From Oscillospiraceae bacterium (lineage in GTDB: Bacteria; Bacillota; Clostridia; Oscillospirales; Ruminococcaceae), in the NCBI GenBank assembly GCA_017512745.1, contig JAFWEV010000030.1, positions 1-63,796 of the forward strand: DNA of 63,796 bases. Direction: 5' to 3'. Positions 60,409 to 63,796 of the stretch are shown here, piece after piece. A program made the position numbers and the translations under genes. How positions within the stretch are numbered: position 1 is the stretch's first letter; every line of letters starts with the position of its first letter. A model generated the notes under the pieces. The model saw nothing but the letters and a program-made list of their open reading frames with translations, was not told where the DNA came from and did not search any database.

Positions 60409-61620
60409 TTACGCATTCCACATGGCAAAGGCATCCGCGAGTGCCGGCGCTACATCCTCCGGCCTGTTGTATTTTGCCTTCGCGTAAATGTCCATCGTGA
60501 TCTTGCTGTTTTCGTGACCGGCCAGGTATTGAACCGTCTTCGGATCAACACCGGCAGCGATCAAATTCGTGATATACGTGTGGCGGAGTTGATGAGGCGT
60601 CACTTCAAAATCCAGGACGTACTGGACCTTGCCATTGTTCTTTGCCATCGCGCCAAGTTCGGGATAGAGCGTATACTTCACGTACTTCCCGCCGACTTTC
60701 TTTTTGGCAATCCTGGGTTTCGCCGTCCGGACAATGATAAACCGCCAGAGGTTTTTGAACTGTGAATACGACAAAGGCTCCCCGTTGTCGTTGGCGATGA
60801 CATACTCTGATGTCGAAGCAGCTTTGGCTTCCCTGAGACATTCAGCCAAACGTTCCGGGATAGCAATGTCTCTCCTTGCTGCCTTCGTCTTAAGATCCGT
60901 CATGATGATCGGCCTGTTGCTCTCTGTATGCCAGGCTCTGCGGACCAGCAGGTAAGGCGTATCCGTATCCAGGAACACACAGTCCCATTTGAGTGCCAGG
61001 ATCTCTTCCCGGCGAAGGCCAGCATACAGGCCTATCATGACAAAAACATAGGGAGGCAGATCCCGGATCGTATCCAGAAGCTTTTCGACCTGCTCGTCGG
61101 AGAGCGACTCACGCTCTTTCTGCGGGACCCCGCCGCCTTTTGTGGATAGAAACCTCGTGGGGTTATAGCGGATGATCTTGCTGTCCTCAGCCGAGTTGAA
61201 AATGCACTTCAGAAGGATGTTGACGGATTTGAAGACCGACGCGGATTTCTTGGAGACCGGCACAAGGGCCATCTTGATATCGTCCGCAGTTACTTCTGTC
61301 ATCTTCATATGACCGAGAGGGGCTATAATATGCCGCTTAACTTTGGACGTATAATCAATCAGCGTTGTTGTCCGGACATTTGCAGACTGCATCAGCAGCC
61401 ATTTTTCCGCGTATTCCTTCACAGTAGGTGCATATCTGTATTTGGCGTCCTCTTCAGAACGATGTTGGGCATCATCAACCTTCTGGCAGAGTTCTTCGAT
61501 AGTCTTCCCGTAAACGATGACCATCTTTTCATCGGCGTTCTGGACATAAGCCTTGTAGTACTGATGTCCCTTGATCGTCACCATGTTATAGTTGAAATTC
61601 AGAATTCTTTTCTTTGGCAT
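60409..61620 (-). CDS. tyrosine integrase 2
   Basis: 403 aa, paralogue of integrase 1 along its whole length, with Arg in GLYAGLRREEI, HQLRHTY, LAGHENS and the MDIYAK Tyr. The ATG at 61620 follows AAGGAGG; the longer frame is rejected. It sits between two copies of the 13-bp repeat. Confidence 0.94.
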   Translation of the reverse strand: MPKKRILNFNYNMVTIKGHQYYKAYVQNADEKMVIVYGKTIEELCQKVDDAQHRSEEDAKYRYAPTVKEYAEKWLLMQSANVRTTTLIDYTSKVKRHIIAPLGHMKMTEVTADDIKMALVPVSKKSASVFKSVNILLKCIFNSAEDSKIIRYNPTRFLSTKGGGVPQKERESLSDEQVEKLLDTIRDLPPYVFVMIGLYAGLRREEILALKWDCVFLDTDTPYLLVRRAWHTESNRPIIMTDLKTKAARRDIAIPERLAECLREAKAASTSEYVIANDNGEPLSYSQFKNLWRFIIVRTAKPRIAKKKVGGKYVKYTLYPELGAMAKNNGKVQYVLDFEVTPHQLRHTYITNLIAAGVDPKTVQYLAGHENSKITMDIYAKAKYNRPEDVAPALADAFAMWNA

Positions 61621-61681
61621 AATGCGTAACCTCCTTGTGTTCCAATGCGGCTCCATTTTCTCAGGATGCCATGTGTTCAAT

Positions 61682-61694
61682 CAAGGATGTCACC
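61682..61694. repeat. 13-bp direct repeat, copy 2 (at the excisionase stop)
   Basis: CAAGGATGTCACC, same as 60325-60337; it covers the stop codon of the excisionase gene and lies 62 bp before the integrase 2 start. Confidence 0.7.
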
Positions 61695-61929
61695 TTCGTG
61701 CCTGGGATCTCGGGGTTCTGTACGTGGAGCCGGTATTGACTTCCTTCGGTTTAGCCCTGTGTGTTGACCGGGCAATGAATTCCTGAAGGCTTTGCTCCGT
61801 AAAGTACACGCAGCCGTTCTCGACATACTGAACAAAGGAAACCTGGCCTTTTGTCCTGGCGGCATCCAGCGTATCAATGCTGATGCCAAGGAGCTTTGCA
61901 GCCTCTTTCCTGGTAAGTAGCTTTTCCAT
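61690..61929 (-). CDS. excisionase-type DNA-binding protein
   Basis: 79 aa with a MerR-like/HTH_17 domain (LLTRKEAAKLLGISIDTL) and basic tail, as in Xis proteins that direct excision. GGAGGTGA precedes the ATG at 61929 by 10 nt; the longer open frame lacks a ribosome site. Confidence 0.88.
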   Translation of the reverse strand: MEKLLTRKEAAKLLGISIDTLDAARTKGQVSFVQYVENGCVYFTEQSLQEFIARSTHRAKPKEVNTGSTYRTPRSQARR

Positions 61930-61990
61930 TTTGATTGTCACCTCCAATATATGTACGATCCGGCTCAAATGGGCCGGATCGCTTCGCATA

Positions 61991-62413
61991 TCAGGGAGCC
62001 TCCACACATTCGGGTATCGGCATCCCCAGGCTTTCCATCGCGGCGTCTTCAACCGCCGACATCTGTTCTTTGCTGATCTTGCCCAGATACTTCAGGATCC
62101 GCAGCTTATCAATGGCGTGGATCTGTTCAAGGCAAACCATCGACTCGGAGTTAAGGCCTCTCACGTTTTCCAGAAGGACATGTGTCGGCTGTTCCACCTT
62201 CTTCAGCTGAGAAGTAATGGGAGCGATGGTGATCAGCGTACTGTAAAAGTTGCCGATATCATTCGAGAGGACCAATACAGGCCTCGTTCCGCCTTGCTCA
62301 CTCCCTTTGAACGGATTCAGGTTAGCCAGGTAGATGTCGCCGCGCCTGTAGATCCAGTTCTTCACGGTTCCGGGCTGACGATAAGGCTTCTTGTCTTTGG
62401 ATTCATATCTCAT
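61991..62413 (-). CDS. MazF/PemK family toxin
   Basis: 140 aa endoribonuclease toxin: RRGDIYLANLNPFKGSEQGG, cut here, TRPVLVLSND and ITSQ blocks are intact. AGGAGGAA precedes the ATG. No MazE-like antitoxin is adjacent; the upstream gene is a 261-residue ParB-like protein. Confidence 0.9.
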   Translation of the reverse strand: MRYESKDKKPYRQPGTVKNWIYRRGDIYLANLNPFKGSEQGGTRPVLVLSNDIGNFYSTLITIAPITSQLKKVEQPTHVLLENVRGLNSESMVCLEQIHAIDKLRILKYLGKISKEQMSAVEDAAMESLGMPIPECVEAP

Positions 62414-62427
62414 CGGGATCTTCCTCC

Positions 62428-63213
62428 TCAGAACTTCATCGGCAGCGCAGCTTTCTTGCTGGCTCCGTTGTAAATCAGCAGTACCTGGTACAGATACTTC
62501 TTATAGCCCGGCAGGTTGTCTCCCATCGCTTTCCCATCACGGTAGATCTTCAGCGAATCTACGGTACGGAACCGCTTTACAGCCCTTTTCGGATCATACT
62601 CTCCCCGGTAGAGATCCACGAATCTGCAGACGCCGGTTACCGTCTCGGCTCTCAGAGAATCTGGATCACCGTCCCAGCCTTCTAGGATCAGCTTCATGGC
62701 TTCCTGGTATTTCCCCGGGCCAAGCTTTCTGTACTCGGTCAGGGCTGCGGCGATGCAGGCAAGCCTCTTCCTTCCTTTGTGCTGGCCGTAGTCGATCCTT
62801 AGCCCGACGTCTTCGTTGGCCTTCAGAAAACCGCAGGCTTCGGGATCTCCGGCGAAAACCAGAGCTCTCAGCTTCATTCCGATGCTGGGCGGAACACCGA
62901 AGCCGGTCTGGTTTGCGAAAAGCGAAGCTTCGTCCTTGTCGCTTAAGCCCGAATAGACCTTGCATCGGATCGGGAGTTCCTTGCCGCTGTTCTTATCCAC
63001 CCTGGCTGCGATCACGTGCTGTCCGTCGAATACGACGTAGTGACCATCCCTCAGACTGACCTTGGGCTCGTTGGCGATCCTCTCATCAAAGGAATGGGAG
63101 ATCCTTTTCACTCGCTCCAGATTCAGGCCCCTCTGATATGTATTGCGAGGAATTTCCAGAAGAGCACTGCTGACCATTTCCTCTTCAAAAGGTCTGTTGA
63201 TTGTGTCAGGCAT
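62428..63213 (-). CDS. ParB-like domain protein (DUF6551-like)
   Basis: 261 aa. N-terminal ParB-like part (RNTYQRGLNLERVKRI, then VVFDGQHVIAA), helical C-terminal part. Similar proteins occur in Clostridia mobile elements; function unknown. GGAGGAA precedes the ATG at 63213. Stop lies 14 nt before mazF, so the two are coupled. Confidence 0.75.
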   Translation of the reverse strand: MPDTINRPFEEEMVSSALLEIPRNTYQRGLNLERVKRISHSFDERIANEPKVSLRDGHYVVFDGQHVIAARVDKNSGKELPIRCKVYSGLSDKDEASLFANQTGFGVPPSIGMKLRALVFAGDPEACGFLKANEDVGLRIDYGQHKGRKRLACIAAALTEYRKLGPGKYQEAMKLILEGWDGDPDSLRAETVTGVCRFVDLYRGEYDPKRAVKRFRTVDSLKIYRDGKAMGDNLPGYKKYLYQVLLIYNGASKKAALPMKF

Positions 63214-63796
63214 GTCATTTCCTCCTTCATTTGAATATGTACGGGACAGGCGCTCGGCCTGCCCCACCAAAAACGTCCTTATCGGACGATTATTTCGTGT
63301 ATGATCTTTCCGTATTTGTCCTCGACGCCCCCGGAAACACAGGCTCTTTGCCTGCCTGGGAAATCATCAGATGTCCGGCAGCTTACCGAATCCATGGGCC
63401 GTTTTACCCCTCTGTGGTTCTCACAGAGCCGTCTTAAGACGGAAGTCTCATTATGCTGTGGTGGATCTTCGCCATAAACCGGGGACTGTCCGGCTCTTAC
63501 AGCCCAGCTGCCGCTCTTGCCTTTCGGCCGTCTTCGCGTTGACTGCTGATGTGGCTCCTCATCACAGGTTCGTACCTGATGAATGTGTATTCAGTTGTCA
63601 AGGTGCTTTGTTCTTTTGCCGTAACAACTCGGTTGTTACGAGTCCTATTTTAGAGAAGAAAATGACGTTTGCCGTGGGCCTGGCAGGGCCACTGAGTAGC
63701 CCTCGCAGGGCCATTTCCCAGGCTTTGCGCCGAATTCATTGAGAACTTGCCTAAGAAATGATGGAAGTTCTCAATTGTTATCCACGGTTTTGGGAA
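63214..63796. other. non-coding leader region of the element with inverted repeats
   Basis: About 580 bp without a credible gene. It holds a 9-bp inverted repeat with 3-nt loop (CGTAACAAC 63620-63628 with 63632-63640) and an 11-bp inverted repeat (ATTGAGAACTT 63738-63748 with 63765-63775). It may be a promoter, origin or recombination region. Confidence 0.45.

Larger units (their letters stand above)
58893..63796. mobile_element. integrase end of an rpsI-integrated element (partial)
   Basis: Starts at the rpsI attachment remnant and contains two tyrosine integrases, an excisionase, a MazF-type toxin and a ParB-like protein, all leftward. The other end lies beyond the window, so size and type (ICE, IME or phage) cannot be settled. 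Confidence 0.8.

Noticed and set aside
59054..61620. Second integrase as a decayed copy
   Set aside because: Both genes are full length with all catalytic residues and good ribosome sites.
63371..63742. 123-codon rightward ORF near the right edge
   Set aside because: No ribosome site, no recognisable domain, crosses two inverted repeats; treated as non-coding.
1..63796. CRISPR array
   Set aside because: No series of regularly spaced identical repeats was seen anywhere in the window.

Overview
The window is chromosomal DNA of a low- to mid-GC Bacillota, most likely a gut-type anaerobe of class Clostridia (Lachnospiraceae-like). Grounds: AGGAGG ribosome sites almost everywhere, TTGACA-17-TATAAT promoters, high-molecular-weight rubredoxin, a DUF4349 lipoprotein, MgtE, a lysine/alanine/threonine-rich small protein, and no aerobic respiratory genes. 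Identification rests on gene content and remembered family distributions only.

Layout. 171-9127: a sugar/nucleoside catabolic island (PfkB kinase, double-SIS sugar-phosphate protein, two nucleoside hydrolases, small membrane protein, second PfkB-like protein; divergently an MFS carrier and a GH2 glycosidase). 9190-18389: M13 lipoprotein peptidase, K/A/T-rich small protein, DUF2804 protein, HTH-nucleotidyltransferase fusion, free-Met-sulfoxide reductase, third nucleoside hydrolase, MsrA, flavin reductase-rubredoxin, membrane-anchored carboxylesterase. 18535-22455: a well-marked operon of a polar amino acid ABC importer plus an AbgB-like M20 amidohydrolase. 22518-35548: housekeeping and conserved genes (D-hydroxyacid dehydrogenase, two metallo-beta-lactamase-fold proteins, M32 peptidase, tRNA-Tyr, tRNA-Thr, transglutaminase, tyrS, mgtE, DUF4349, iron alcohol dehydrogenase, tRNA-Pro). 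35549-40192: an operon of acyltransferase, membrane SpeE-like protein, two DUF1989 proteins and RidA. 40297-48535: glutamate symporter, aspA/LysR, NUDIX, sfsA, HD, then a PfkB-like protein paired with a LarA-like protein. 48739-50852: TetR operon. 51033-56716: phosphoesterase, BMP-family binding protein without a signal peptide, and a large hybrid histidine kinase. 57155-58719: membrane MerR regulator overlapping an intramembrane protease. 58893 to the end: the integrase end of an integrated element lodged in the 3' end of rpsI.

How it fits together. Nucleoside hydrolases, kinases, the SIS protein and GH2/MFS suggest scavenging of sugars from nucleosides and glycosides; the ABC importer with AbgB-like hydrolase, GltS-type symporter, AspA and M13/M32 peptidases point to amino acid and peptide use. 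MsrA and fRMsr cover methionine sulfoxide repair, and the flavin reductase-rubredoxin fits oxygen defence.

Most interesting points: a 32-codon upstream ORF that overlaps the mgtE ribosome site and carries an acidic/proline segment; PfkB-family proteins in which the catalytic Asp of the GxGD motif is Asn; a cluster of TCAACA sites in front of the SIS gene; a membrane-anchored MerR regulator whose stop codon overlaps the start of an intramembrane protease; a ParB-like/BMP fusion without export signal beside a hybrid kinase; a probable leaderless gene; face-to-face overlapping promoters of aspA and its LysR neighbour; and an rpsI-targeted element with two tandem diverged integrases, each preceded by the same 13-bp repeat.
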